Source: VAUL01 sp964603155 (GTDB lineage: Bacteria; Desulfobacterota; Desulfuromonadia; Desulfuromonadales; BM103). From it: a stretch of 64,000 bases of DNA. The stretch lies in contig CAZRTZ010000001.1 in assembly GCA_964603155.1 (NCBI GenBank), positions 124,001-188,000 on the forward strand, in the 5' to 3' direction. The notes below the pieces were generated by a model. That model saw only the letters and a list, made by a program, of their open reading frames with translations, had not been told where the DNA came from and did no database searches. The translations under genes and the position numbers were made by a program. Shown piece after piece: positions 26,862 through 35,122 of the stretch; the stretch's first letter is position 1, and every line of letters starts with the position of its first letter.

Positions 26862-27437
26862 TTAGAAGGCCGAAGTTACTAGTGCCGGCAACCATTCAGG
26901 ACTTTGATCCTGCAAAAAAGGAAGTTGCCGGTCCTTATCTGACATAACAATCTGACTGTGAATTTCAGTTGGCCACTCGACCCCAATTTGCGGATCATCC
27001 CAGCGAATTCCGGCTTCCGACGGCGGATGGTAGTAATTCGTACATCGGTAGACAAAATCGGCGACTTCTGAGAGGACGACAAATCCGTGCGCAAAGCCTG
27101 GAGGTATATACATCTGCCGGTGGATAATATCGTCCAATACCGCTCCGGTCCACTGCCCAAAGGTAGGCGACCCCCGCCGCACATCAACCGCAACGTCGAA
27201 AACCCGCCCCCGCGCAACGCGTACCAACTTCCCCTGGGGTTGTTGTAATTGATAGTGCAGGCCGCGCAGGACGCCGCGTCGCGAGCGGGATTGATTGTCT
27301 TGAACAAACCTTATGTCCAACCCGGCCTCTATAAACATACTCTCACGATAGGTTTCAACAAAAAATCCCCGCTCATCACCGAATACTTTCGGCTCGAAAA
27401 TCAGGACGCCGGGGAGGCAGGTTTCAATAATTTTCAT
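26862..27437 (-). CDS. rmlC: dTDP-4-dehydrorhamnose 3,5-epimerase
   Basis: Third enzyme of dTDP-L-rhamnose synthesis. The 191-aa cupin starts MKIIETCLPGVLIFEP at 27437. RRGVLRGLHYQ holds the catalytic His, and KLVRVARGRVFDVAVDVR and YIPPGFAHGF are diagnostic. It is separated from rmlA by a small coiled-coil gene and repeat-bearing spacers, but otherwise completes the rmlBDA-C set. Confidence 0.95.
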   Translation of the reverse strand: MKIIETCLPGVLIFEPKVFGDERGFFVETYRESMFIEAGLDIRFVQDNQSRSRRGVLRGLHYQLQQPQGKLVRVARGRVFDVAVDVRRGSPTFGQWTGAVLDDIIHRQMYIPPGFAHGFVVLSEVADFVYRCTNYYHPPSEAGIRWDDPQIGVEWPTEIHSQIVMSDKDRQLPFLQDQSPEWLPALVTSAF

Positions 27438-27461
27438 AGAATCCGTTACAAGGAAAAGAAA

Positions 27462-27502
27462 TCGTGACAAAATTTTGTGATGTATGATCCGTAACAGGGA
27501 AA
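27462..27502. repeat. GTGATNCGTNAC-type degenerate repeat
   Basis: Words such as TCGTGACAAAA, TTGTGATGTATGATCCGTAAC and CTCAACCACC lie between the coiled-coil gene and rmlC. The last word encodes the gene's final codon and stop. Related elements occur at 27774, 30689, 36616, 53046 and 60152. Confidence 0.45.
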
Positions 27503-27503
27503 C

Positions 27504-27758
27504 TCAACCACCCTCCTCCATCACTCGATATCCTTTTCTGTGTGCTTCCGTATCCAGACGATGTGCTTTCAGATCATTGGCGACGTTGTCAATCTTCTGA
27601 TTCAAAGCGTTAACTTTGAAATCAATCATATCGAATTTTTCGTCGGTTTTCCTTGAAAGCGCTTGAATCTCAGTATGTAATACATCGTGCCCCTCGGCAA
27701 CCAATTCAATTTTACTTTCCATTCGCTCCAAAATAACTATCAGGTGATCCTTTTCCAT
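27504..27758 (-). CDS. Small coiled-coil protein of unknown function
   Basis: An 84-aa protein beginning MEKDHLIVILERMESKIELV. It is almost entirely heptad-patterned helix (SRKTDEKFDMIDFKVNALNQ, then KIDNVANDLKAHRLDTEAHR), with no signal peptide or membrane segment. AGGAGGG precedes the ATG at a good distance, so it is probably translated. I have seen similar short coiled-coil proteins in Geobacter-type genomes, but know no function. It sits between rmlA and rmlC with repeats on both sides. Confidence 0.65.
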   Translation of the reverse strand: MEKDHLIVILERMESKIELVAEGHDVLHTEIQALSRKTDEKFDMIDFKVNALNQKIDNVANDLKAHRLDTEAHRKGYRVMEEGG

Positions 27759-27773
27759 GTTCCCTCCTTTAGC

Positions 27774-27798
27774 GATCCGTGATACGTAATTCGTGACC
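27774..27798. repeat. GTGATACGTAATTCGTGA-type repeat
   Basis: GATCCGTGATACGTAATTCG followed by TGACC, between the rmlA stop and the ribosome site of the coiled-coil gene. Same word family as 53046-53095. Confidence 0.6.
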
Positions 27799-27806
27799 AG
27801 CAGTCA

Positions 27807-28685
27807 TTAAAACATCAAATCATCACGTAAAACCATTTCCAGATACTGTCGATAAGTCGATTTTGGCGTGTCGGCAACAATCTTTTCAAATTGGGCTCGG
27901 TCGTGAAAGCCTTTGCGGAAGGCGATTTCCTCGAGGCAGGCGATCTTCAGCCCCTGGCGAGCCTCCAGGGTGCCAACAAAGTGGCTGGCTTCGAGCAGAC
28001 TCTCGTGGGTGCCGGTATCGAGCCAGGCGATGCCGCGACTGAAGCGCTGAACCCGCAGCTGCCCTTTTTCCAGATAGGCCTTGTTGACATCAGTGATCTC
28101 AAGTTCCCCGCGCGCCGACGGCTTGAGATTCTTGGTGATTTCAACCACCTGTTCATCGTAGAGGTACAGGCCGGGGACGGCAAAATTTGACTTCGGCTGC
28201 GCCGGCTTCTCCTCGATACCCAGCACTCGCCCTTCCCGATCGAACTCGACCACGCCGTAGCGCTCAGGGTCGTGCACCGGATAGCCGAAAATACACGCCC
28301 CTTCTGAAAATTCTCTGACAATCTGGTCAAAATCCATCTTGCCGAAGAAAATGTTATCGCCAAGGATCAGAGCCACTTTCTCGTCGTTGATGAACTCCTC
28401 CCCAACCAGGAAAGCCTGCGCAATCCCTTTCGGCTCCGGCTGCACGGCGTAGGAGAGTTTGATCCCGAAGCGGCTGCCGTCGCCGAGCAACTGCTGGAAG
28501 CGCGGCGTGTCGTGGGGCGTCGATATGATCAGGATGTCACGGATTCCGCCGATCATCAGGGTTGACAGCGGATAGTAGATCATCGGCTTGTCGTAGACCG
28601 GCTGCAGCTGCTTGCTGGCCACGAGGGTCAGCGGATAGAGCCGGCTGCCGGCGCCACCGGCGAGGACGATTCCTTTTTTGAGCAT
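27807..28685 (-). CDS. rmlA: Glucose-1-phosphate thymidylyltransferase
   Basis: Makes dTDP-glucose, the entry to dTDP-rhamnose and to the dTDP-3-amino sugar proposed below. The 292-aa protein shows GGAGSRLYPLTLVASKQLQP, YDKPMIYYPLSTLM, GDNIFFG and VFGYPV-type motifs (here CIFGYPVHDPERYGVVEFD) characteristic of RmlA. Downstream of rmlD with a short repeat-containing spacer. Confidence 0.96.
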   Translation of the reverse strand: MLKKGIVLAGGAGSRLYPLTLVASKQLQPVYDKPMIYYPLSTLMIGGIRDILIISTPHDTPRFQQLLGDGSRFGIKLSYAVQPEPKGIAQAFLVGEEFINDEKVALILGDNIFFGKMDFDQIVREFSEGACIFGYPVHDPERYGVVEFDREGRVLGIEEKPAQPKSNFAVPGLYLYDEQVVEITKNLKPSARGELEITDVNKAYLEKGQLRVQRFSRGIAWLDTGTHESLLEASHFVGTLEARQGLKIACLEEIAFRKGFHDRAQFEKIVADTPKSTYRQYLEMVLRDDLMF

Positions 28686-28697
28686 GACATTTACCCT

Positions 28698-28730
28698 TTG
28701 TGAGGAGTCAGAAGTGAGGAGTCTTCACGG
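28698..28730. repeat. GTGAGGAGT-type repeat between rmlD and rmlA
   Basis: GTGAGGAGTCAGAAGTGAGG and AGTCTTCACGG occupy the rmlD-rmlA spacer and reach the rmlD stop codon (28725-28727). Confidence 0.6.
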
Positions 28731-29600
28731 GCTCCGCTCCTGGATGTATCGTTTCAAACTTACCTGCCAATCGGGAATTGATACTCCCGTTGCTTGCAGG
28801 TATTTCTCCTTGGAAAAGACCGAATAAGGCGGACGCGGTGCGGGCAAAGGGTACTCTTCGGTGCAGATCGGTTCAAGTTTTTTGATCCTAAAAGACGCCC
28901 CCCCGCCCCGCATCTGAGCAACAATTTCCGTGGCAAATTCGTGCCAGTTGCACTCACCAAGATTGCTGAAATGATAAATGCCAAACGCGCTGGCATTGCC
29001 GGCAAGCTCAATCAAATTATAAATGGCCTGTGCCAGGTCGCCGGTATAAGTCGGGGTGCCAAACTGGTCGGCGACGACACGCAGTTCTTCACGTTCCGAA
29101 GCCAGACGAATGATGGTCTCGACAAAGTTCTTGCCACCTGGGCCATAGAGCCAGCTGGTGCGGATGATGAAGAATTTTTCCAGGTCGCTGGCCAGAATTG
29201 CCTGCTCTCCGGCAAGCTTAGAACGGCCGTAGGCGGAAATTGGTCCGACCGGATCCTCCTCCCGATAAGGTGTCGTTTTCCTCCCGTCGAAAACGTAATC
29301 GGTTGAAATATGCACCAGCACCGCACCGACCGCCTTGGCCGCCTCAGCCAGATTCCCCGGCCCAAAACCGTTGACACGAGTCGCCAACTCTTCCTGCTCT
29401 TCACAGGCGTCAACATTGGTAAACGCCGCACAGTTAATGATGACTTCGGGGCGCAGACGCGACAATTCACTCAGCACCTGCGCTCGATCGGTGATATCGA
29501 ACTCAGGTAGATCGTAGCCATGCAATGCGCTGCCTGGTGGAGCCTGTTCGCGCACCTTGCGCGCCAGCATGCCATTGCTGCCGATCAGGGCAATCCGCAC
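28725..29600 (-). CDS. rmlD: dTDP-4-dehydrorhamnose reductase
   Basis: Last step to dTDP-L-rhamnose. The 291-aa short-chain dehydrogenase has GSNGMLA near residue 7 for NAD(P)H, NCAAFTNVDACE, ISTDYVFDG, and YGRSKLAGEQ with the catalytic Tyr and Lys. Starts two bases after the rmlB stop. Confidence 0.95.
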   Translation of the reverse strand: MRIALIGSNGMLARKVREQAPPGSALHGYDLPEFDITDRAQVLSELSRLRPEVIINCAAFTNVDACEEQEELATRVNGFGPGNLAEAAKAVGAVLVHISTDYVFDGRKTTPYREEDPVGPISAYGRSKLAGEQAILASDLEKFFIIRTSWLYGPGGKNFVETIIRLASEREELRVVADQFGTPTYTGDLAQAIYNLIELAGNASAFGIYHFSNLGECNWHEFATEIVAQMRGGGASFRIKKLEPICTEEYPLPAPRPPYSVFSKEKYLQATGVSIPDWQVSLKRYIQERSP

Positions 29601-29602
29601 TT

Positions 29603-30673
29603 TCAGCGCCCTTCGTACTGCTGCGCGTAATATTCACGGTAAGATCCGCTCACCACCCGTTCAACCCATTCCGGATTGGCCAGGTACCAGTCGATGGTGC
29701 GCTCGATCCCCTCACTGAAGGTGACAGTCGGCTGCCAGCCGAATTCTTCGCGGATCTTGGTGGCGTCGATGGCGTAGCGGCGGTCGTGGCCGGGACGGTC
29801 CTTGACGAAGCGGATGAGGCTTCTGCGCGGCGCGCCGCCGGGGAGTAATCCGACCTTGGCGTCGAGCAGGTCGCACACCGTCTGCACCACTTCGATATTC
29901 TGCTTCTCGCTGTTGCCGCCGACGTTGTAGGTCTCCCCCACCCTCCCGTTATGCAACACGCTCAGGATCGCACTGCAGTGATCGACGACGTAGAGCCAGT
30001 CGCGCACATTTTTACCGTCTCCGTAAACCGGCAGGTCCTTCCCCTTGAGGGCATTATGGATGATCAACGGGATCAGTTTCTCGGGGAAGTGATACGGACC
30101 GTAATTATTGGAGCAGTTGGTCATCAGGGTCGGCAGGCCGTAGGTGTGGTGGTAGGCGCTGACCAGATGATCGGAAGAAGCCTTGCTGGCCGAATAGGGA
30201 GAGCGCGGGTCGTACGGGGTCGTCTCGGTGAAGAGGCCGGTGTCGCCAAGGGAACCGTAGACTTCGTCGGTGCTTACATGCAAGAACCTGGGGCTGGAGG
30301 CTGAGGGCCGGGGACTGGACAACCAGACCTTGCGAGCGGCTTCCAAAAGAGTGAAGGTGCCGACGACATTGGTCTGGATGAACTCGGCGGGACCGGTGAT
30401 GCTGCGGTCGACGTGGGATTCGGCGGCAAAATGGGCAACCGTGTCGATTTGTTCTTCGGCGAACAGGCGTTCGACCAGGGCGGCGTCGCAGATGTCACCC
30501 TTGACGAAGCGGTAGCGGGGATCATCGGCGACGTCGGCAAGATTTTCCAGGTTGCCGGCGTAGGTCAGCTTGTCGAGATTGATCAGGCGGATATCCGGGC
30601 ATTGCTTAAGGCTTAATCTCACGAAATTCGAGCCGATGAAGCCGCAGCCGCCGGTGACGAGGAGGTTTTTCAT
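29603..30673 (-). CDS. rmlB: dTDP-glucose 4,6-dehydratase
   Basis: Converts dTDP-glucose to the 4-keto-6-deoxy intermediate shared by rhamnose and the 3-amino sugars. The 356-aa protein starts MKNLLVTGGCGFIGSNF at 30673; a longer frame upstream runs through repeats and is not family-like. STDEVYG holds the catalytic Asp-Glu pair, and YSASKASSDHLV the Tyr and Lys. Residues 119-129 read SSPRPSASSPR, encoded by a C-rich stretch like the intergenic repeat at 3741-3822; this loop varies in the family, so activity is probably kept. Confidence 0.95.
   Translation of the reverse strand: MKNLLVTGGCGFIGSNFVRLSLKQCPDIRLINLDKLTYAGNLENLADVADDPRYRFVKGDICDAALVERLFAEEQIDTVAHFAAESHVDRSITGPAEFIQTNVVGTFTLLEAARKVWLSSPRPSASSPRFLHVSTDEVYGSLGDTGLFTETTPYDPRSPYSASKASSDHLVSAYHHTYGLPTLMTNCSNNYGPYHFPEKLIPLIIHNALKGKDLPVYGDGKNVRDWLYVVDHCSAILSVLHNGRVGETYNVGGNSEKQNIEVVQTVCDLLDAKVGLLPGGAPRRSLIRFVKDRPGHDRRYAIDATKIREEFGWQPTVTFSEGIERTIDWYLANPEWVERVVSGSYREYYAQQYEGR
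30288..30319. repeat. Repeat-like C-rich segment inside rmlB
   Basis: On the coding strand it reads as CAGTCCCCGGCCCTCAGCCT followed by CCAGCCCCAGG, very like the spacer words near 3741-3822. It encodes the Ser/Pro-rich loop of RmlB in frame. Confidence 0.45.
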
Positions 30674-30688
30674 TCTATGAGAACCTTT

Positions 30689-30825
30689 CGTGATACGTGA
30701 TGCGTGATTTTGTAGGGGCAAGGCATGCCTTGCCCAGGGCGAAGCATGCTTCGCCCCTACAGTCATGGGCATTGATTTCGTAGGGGCGGAGTCACCCCGC
30801 TCGGGTGCGGAAACCGCGCCTCTAC
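30689..30825. repeat. Composite repeat region upstream of rmlB
   Basis: Three elements in tandem. The first is a CGTGATACGTGATGCGTGAT word. The second is a palindrome at 30712-30760, bounded by GTAGGGGC and GCCCCTAC and holding two inner palindromes, AAGGCATGCCTT and GAAGCATGCTTC. The third is a further GTAGGGGC to GCCTCTAC unit at 30780-30825. The gmhB stop codon (30822-30824) lies in the last unit. Little room is left for other signals. Confidence 0.85.
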
Positions 30826-31394
30826 GACGACAAAATCAAATCCGCCGCCGCACCCAGATCTTTGCACACACTAGTCCCCGGAAATCGTGCGAGGACCTTC
30901 GGCTCATCCGCTGTCCCATATCCGGTTCTGACCAGGATAGACTGACAGCCGGCAGCCACTCCGGCCTCGATATCTGCAAGCTTGTCACCGATCATCCAGG
31001 AACCTGCCAGGTCGATACCGTGATCGCGAGCCGCCTGCAGCAGCATTCCGGGAAACCCTTTGCGGCAGTCACAATCGATCTGGTATTGATCCTGCCCCTC
31101 CGTGGGATGGTGCGGGCAGACGTAGAAGCCGTCGATAACAACATCAGTCCTCCGGAGTTGCTGCTGGAGATGTTCATGCAGTCGACATACGGCTTCACGC
31201 GGAAAGTAGCCGCGCGCCACCCCGGACTGGTTGGTGACGACGATCAGCAGAAATCCGGCACGCTTGAGCCGGTTCAGGGCGTCGGGAACACCAGGGATGA
31301 AACGGAAGTCTTCGACGCGATGCAGGTAGTTCTTCTCGACGTTGATCGTACCGTCGCGGTCGAGAAATACGGCTCGCTGCGAACTTTTGTTCAC
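30822..31394 (-). CDS. gmhB: D-glycero-beta-D-manno-heptose 1,7-bisphosphate 7-phosphatase
   Basis: HAD phosphatase of ADP-heptose synthesis. FLDRDGTINVEKNYLH carries the nucleophile Asp, VVTNQSGVARGYF and GDKLADIEAG the other HAD motifs, and CPHHP with CDCRKG the zinc-binding Cys/His set. The GTG at 31394 (13 bases after the hldE stop) gives 190 aa; a TTG-started longer frame overlaps hldE and is less likely. The C-terminus ends inside a repeat. Confidence 0.92.
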   Translation of the reverse strand: MNKSSQRAVFLDRDGTINVEKNYLHRVEDFRFIPGVPDALNRLKRAGFLLIVVTNQSGVARGYFPREAVCRLHEHLQQQLRRTDVVIDGFYVCPHHPTEGQDQYQIDCDCRKGFPGMLLQAARDHGIDLAGSWMIGDKLADIEAGVAAGCQSILVRTGYGTADEPKVLARFPGTSVCKDLGAAADLILSS

Positions 31395-31407
31395 TGTGAC
31401 ACCATGT

Positions 31408-32877
31408 TTAATCTTGGTATGCCTGCAAAATTTTATCAATGATACTACTTGTCGAGCGGCCGTCGACCAGATCGATCAGTTCTACCCTTCCCCCCCAGCT
31501 TTCCACCAGATCCTTACCCACCACCCCTTCGGGGGTGTAGTCGGCCCCCTTGACCAGGATGTCGGGGCGCAGGGTACCGATCAATTCGAGCGGAGTGTCT
31601 TCGTCAAACAGCACCACGTAATCGATACAGTCGAGCGCAGCCAGGATATGAGCACGTTCGTCTTCGCCGATCAGCGGGCGCTTCGGTCCTTTGAGACGGC
31701 GGATCGAGTCATCGGTGTTCAAACCGAGAACCAGCAGATCGCCGAGCTTCCGGGCGGCCTGCAGATACTTGACATGGCCGACGTGCAACAGGTCGAAGCA
31801 GCCGTTGGTGAAGACCACCTTCTGACCCAGTGCCCGCCGTGATTCCAGCAACGCAGCCAACGTTTTGCGTTCGTGGATCTTGCTGTCGGCATCGAGATGC
31901 TGTCGGCCGAGTGCCTCGAGAATTTCCGCCGCCGTAACGGTCGAGGTGCCGACCTTGCCGACGACGATGCCGGCCGCCAGATTGGAAAGCCGCGCCGCGT
32001 CAGCTAACGACAGCCCGGCGGCGAGACCCAGGCCGAGAAGAGCCAGGACGGTATCGCCGGCCCCGGAGACGTCGAAGACCTCGCGGGCCTCGGTGGGGAG
32101 ATGCAACGCGTTGCCGTCGCGATAGAAGAGGCTCATCCCCTCCTCGCTGCGGGTCAGCACCAGGGCTTCCAGTTCAAGATCTACGCAAAGTTGTCGACCG
32201 GCTCGACACAGGCTCGCCTCATCGCTGATGGCGACCCCCGAAGCCGCCTGCGCCTCCTTGCGGTTCGGAGTCAGGGCGGTGGCTCCACGGTACTTGCGAT
32301 AGTCGTTCCCTTTCGGGTCGACCACAACCGGTACACCGGCCTTGCGGGCAGCGGCGATAATCTCCTGCAGCAACCCTTCGGGGAGAACGCCCTTGAGATA
32401 GTCGGAAATCAGCAGAATCTGGCAGGACGGGAGGGCAGCGCAGACAGCCTCAGCGAGTTGCCTTTCCTGTGCAGGGGAAATTTCAGACCGGGTCTCACGA
32501 TCGATACGGACGATCTGCTGGTTGCTGGCCAGTACCCGGGTCTTGCGGCTGGTCACCCGCCCTGAAACAAGGAGAATGCCGTCGATATCCACGCGACGTT
32601 CTGCCAGCAACTCCCTGAGCAAATGGCCATCGGCATCGTCGCCGAGGACGCTGCATACCCGCACATTGGCCCCAAGCGCCGCCAGATTGTTGATGACGTT
32701 TCCCGCACCGCCGAGGCGCAACTCCTCGCGCCGGACCTCGACCACCTGGACCGGGGCCTCGGGAGAGATGCGCTCGACCCTGCCCCACAGGTATTCATCC
32801 AGCATCAGGTCGCCGATGACCAGAACATTCAGCCTGTCGACGATTTCGAAAAAACGTTCCGCATCCAGACGATTCAT
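31408..32877 (-). CDS. hldE: Bifunctional heptose-7-phosphate kinase / heptose-1-phosphate adenylyltransferase
   Basis: Makes heptose-1,7-bisphosphate and, after GmhB, ADP-heptose for the LPS core. The N-terminal PfkB-type kinase (about residues 10-315) contains GGAGNVINNLAALG and the catalytic SGAGDTVLA. The C-terminal nucleotidyltransferase (about 345-489) has FTNGCFDLLHVGHVKYL with the HxGH motif. The ATG at 32877 has GAGG eight bases upstream. A perfect TATAAT lies about 75 bases upstream. No hldD epimerase gene is present in the window. Confidence 0.96.
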   Translation of the reverse strand: MNRLDAERFFEIVDRLNVLVIGDLMLDEYLWGRVERISPEAPVQVVEVRREELRLGGAGNVINNLAALGANVRVCSVLGDDADGHLLRELLAERRVDIDGILLVSGRVTSRKTRVLASNQQIVRIDRETRSEISPAQERQLAEAVCAALPSCQILLISDYLKGVLPEGLLQEIIAAARKAGVPVVVDPKGNDYRKYRGATALTPNRKEAQAASGVAISDEASLCRAGRQLCVDLELEALVLTRSEEGMSLFYRDGNALHLPTEAREVFDVSGAGDTVLALLGLGLAAGLSLADAARLSNLAAGIVVGKVGTSTVTAAEILEALGRQHLDADSKIHERKTLAALLESRRALGQKVVFTNGCFDLLHVGHVKYLQAARKLGDLLVLGLNTDDSIRRLKGPKRPLIGEDERAHILAALDCIDYVVLFDEDTPLELIGTLRPDILVKGADYTPEGVVGKDLVESWGGRVELIDLVDGRSTSSIIDKILQAYQD

Positions 32878-32952
32878 ATTCGGCACCTCGGCCTTTGGAA
32901 GAACGGGCCGTGAATTGCCGGCCTCATCCCTAAGGGCTGAATTAAATGTTTA

Positions 32953-32958
32953 ATTATA
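32953..32958 (-). promoter_or_regulatory. Candidate -10 element upstream of hldE
   Basis: TATAAT on the minus strand, in a locally AT-rich stretch of the 126-base hldE upstream gap. No good -35 is seen at 16-18 bases (best TTCCCT). It may be an internal promoter for hldE-gmhB and the rml genes. Confidence 0.35.
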
Positions 32959-33012
32959 TTGATAAAGGCTAAGGAAGGGAAATCTTTTCTCTGTGTCGAC
33001 GGGGGAAACCGC

Positions 33013-35052
33013 TCAGTGCGGCAGACCGACTTTCCTTTCACGAAGATTGAGCAGTCCGGTCTGCACATAGGCCTTGAGCCTGTGCTCCATTGCCTGACTG
33101 CGCGCTTCGTCGTCGAGGAGCTCCGAACGGGGAGGAAAATCAAGAGAATAGCGGTAAAGCCTGGCCTTCTCTTTCGGCGAACGCATCAGCAGATAATTCC
33201 CCTCGATCAGCGCGACCTCTTCCTTCCCGCCGGAAGGCTTGACCACCGCGAAGCCCGAATCCGCGAGCGACGAGGCGAAGAGGTTGCGGCCCCATCCCTG
33301 GTGCGGTCGGTTCAGGCCGAGTAACCCGATTAAGCTCGGGCCGATATCGACCTGGCTGGCGACGGTCTGGCGACGCCCCTTCAGGTCTGGGAAAACGCCA
33401 GGCGCGTAGAACAGCAAAGGGACATGGAAGCGCTCTGCATTCATCCCGGTGATGGCAGGCGGCGAGCCGAAACCGTGGTCGCCGGTAACGATGAACAGCG
33501 TATCTTGAAAATACTTTTCGCTACGCGCAATACGGAAGAATTCGCCGAGCGACCAGTCGGCATAGCGCATCGAGTCGCCGCGCCCCTGAGGAATATCGGA
33601 GACAGGTATCGATTTGAACGGCAGCGGATCGGGGAGTTTGAACGGCGAATGATTGGTAAGGGTCAGGATGGCACCGAAAAATGGACCCTTTTCGGCGAGG
33701 GCACGGAATTCCTTGTTGGCACGCATGAAGACGTCGTAATCGCCGACCCCCCAGACCGGGTCGAGGAAGGTCGGGTTGACATAGTCATCGCGGCCAATGA
33801 AACGATGAATGCCGTGTTGGCGGAAAAACCCCTCTTTGTTGTCCCAGGAAAAAAGACCGTTATAGAGAAAAACCGAGTCGTAACCCGCATCGCTAAGGAT
33901 GCTGGGAATACCGGAAAACTCCTGGTGAGCCTCCATGGATTTCATCAGGTACTCATAACCGGGGAGGTTGGGGAATCCGGCGAGGGAAGCAAAAACACCC
34001 TGATGCGTATGGGTGCCGTTTGAGAAGGCCCGCTCGAATAGTAAACCATCGTTGGCGATGGCATCAAAATCCGGAGTAAGCGAAGGGTGCGCGCCGAGGG
34101 CTCCAACATGACGCCCGGAAAAACTCTCGATGAGAACAAGGACGACATTCACCGGCCCGCGCCGGGTGCCGGCCTGAACCGCGCCCCGTCGCAGCAGAGG
34201 AAATTCCGGCGACGACAGGTCCTTGTCGTCGGGGAGATAAAGCATCTGCCTGGTCGTCTGCAGCGCCTCGTCGCGTGGCATGGCCTTGGTCCAGAACTGC
34301 TGGCTGCCGAACAGTTTTTCCAGGCCGCTGCGCCCCAGGGTGTAGATACCATTGAGGGCCAGGTTGTTGGCGAATGGTTCCTCGCTGAAGAAGGCGTCCC
34401 CCCAGCGCAGGGGCTCGCTGGCCACCCCCCCGCGGGCGATCAAAACCATGATGGCCAGCCAGAGGACCGCTGCCACGAACCGCCCCGGCAACAGCCGCGG
34501 CCGACCGGTCGCACTGCCGGCCGGCCAGCAGGCGCGATAAAGCCATGCTACGGCGGCGATAAGCACGGCTGTCAAAACTAACCAGACCAGCAGGTAGCGA
34601 AACACCGGGTACCCTTCCCAGACCATCCCGGCCACGATTTTCGGATGACTGAGATATTCGAAAACCAGCGTATTGAAGCGCATCTCCAGTTCCCGGTAGA
34701 ACTCGGCCTCGGCCAAACCGGCAATGATGATTCCACTGGCGGCGACGCAAAATAATCCTGCCAGGATTTTACGCCGGCGTTCATACAGCCACAGCAGGAC
34801 CAGAAAGAGAGGGATCAAAAGGTAGGATGCGACCGCCAGATCGAAACGCGCGCCGACGAGGAAACTGTTTACCAGAATCTCGCGGGGGATCTCCGCCGCC
34901 TGCAAGCTGTTGCGCCAAAGCATCACGGCGCGCAGGACGCCGAAAAGGATCAGCAGCAGGAGATAAAGACCGAGAGCAAAACGGATCTCGGGGAGGATTC
35001 TCCGAAAGAGTCCGGTCTTAAGTTCATGTTTCAAAGGTAATTCGACAGTCAT
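33013..35052 (-). CDS. LTA-synthase-like membrane sulfatase-family transferase
   Basis: A 679-aa inner-membrane protein with about five N-terminal helices (up to roughly residue 195) followed by a large periplasmic alkaline-phosphatase-like domain. NVVLVLIESFSGRHVGALGA carries the metal-binding Glu, NGTHTHQGVFAS the likely catalytic Thr, and FIVTGDHGF the later metal ligands. Relatives transfer phosphoglycerol or phosphoethanolamine to lipid or glycan (LtaS, OpgB, EptA-like). Between hldE and two kinase-like genes, it probably decorates LPS. The ATG at 35052 has GGAG nine bases upstream. Confidence 0.8.
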   Translation of the reverse strand: MTVELPLKHELKTGLFRRILPEIRFALGLYLLLLILFGVLRAVMLWRNSLQAAEIPREILVNSFLVGARFDLAVASYLLIPLFLVLLWLYERRRKILAGLFCVAASGIIIAGLAEAEFYRELEMRFNTLVFEYLSHPKIVAGMVWEGYPVFRYLLVWLVLTAVLIAAVAWLYRACWPAGSATGRPRLLPGRFVAAVLWLAIMVLIARGGVASEPLRWGDAFFSEEPFANNLALNGIYTLGRSGLEKLFGSQQFWTKAMPRDEALQTTRQMLYLPDDKDLSSPEFPLLRRGAVQAGTRRGPVNVVLVLIESFSGRHVGALGAHPSLTPDFDAIANDGLLFERAFSNGTHTHQGVFASLAGFPNLPGYEYLMKSMEAHQEFSGIPSILSDAGYDSVFLYNGLFSWDNKEGFFRQHGIHRFIGRDDYVNPTFLDPVWGVGDYDVFMRANKEFRALAEKGPFFGAILTLTNHSPFKLPDPLPFKSIPVSDIPQGRGDSMRYADWSLGEFFRIARSEKYFQDTLFIVTGDHGFGSPPAITGMNAERFHVPLLFYAPGVFPDLKGRRQTVASQVDIGPSLIGLLGLNRPHQGWGRNLFASSLADSGFAVVKPSGGKEEVALIEGNYLLMRSPKEKARLYRYSLDFPPRSELLDDEARSQAMEHRLKAYVQTGLLNLRERKVGLPH

Positions 35053-35122
35053 GCAAAGGAACTCCACAAGTAGACGTTAACTTGCCGGGGATGGTCGTTG
35101 CCTGAGCGACAGGACAAGGTTG

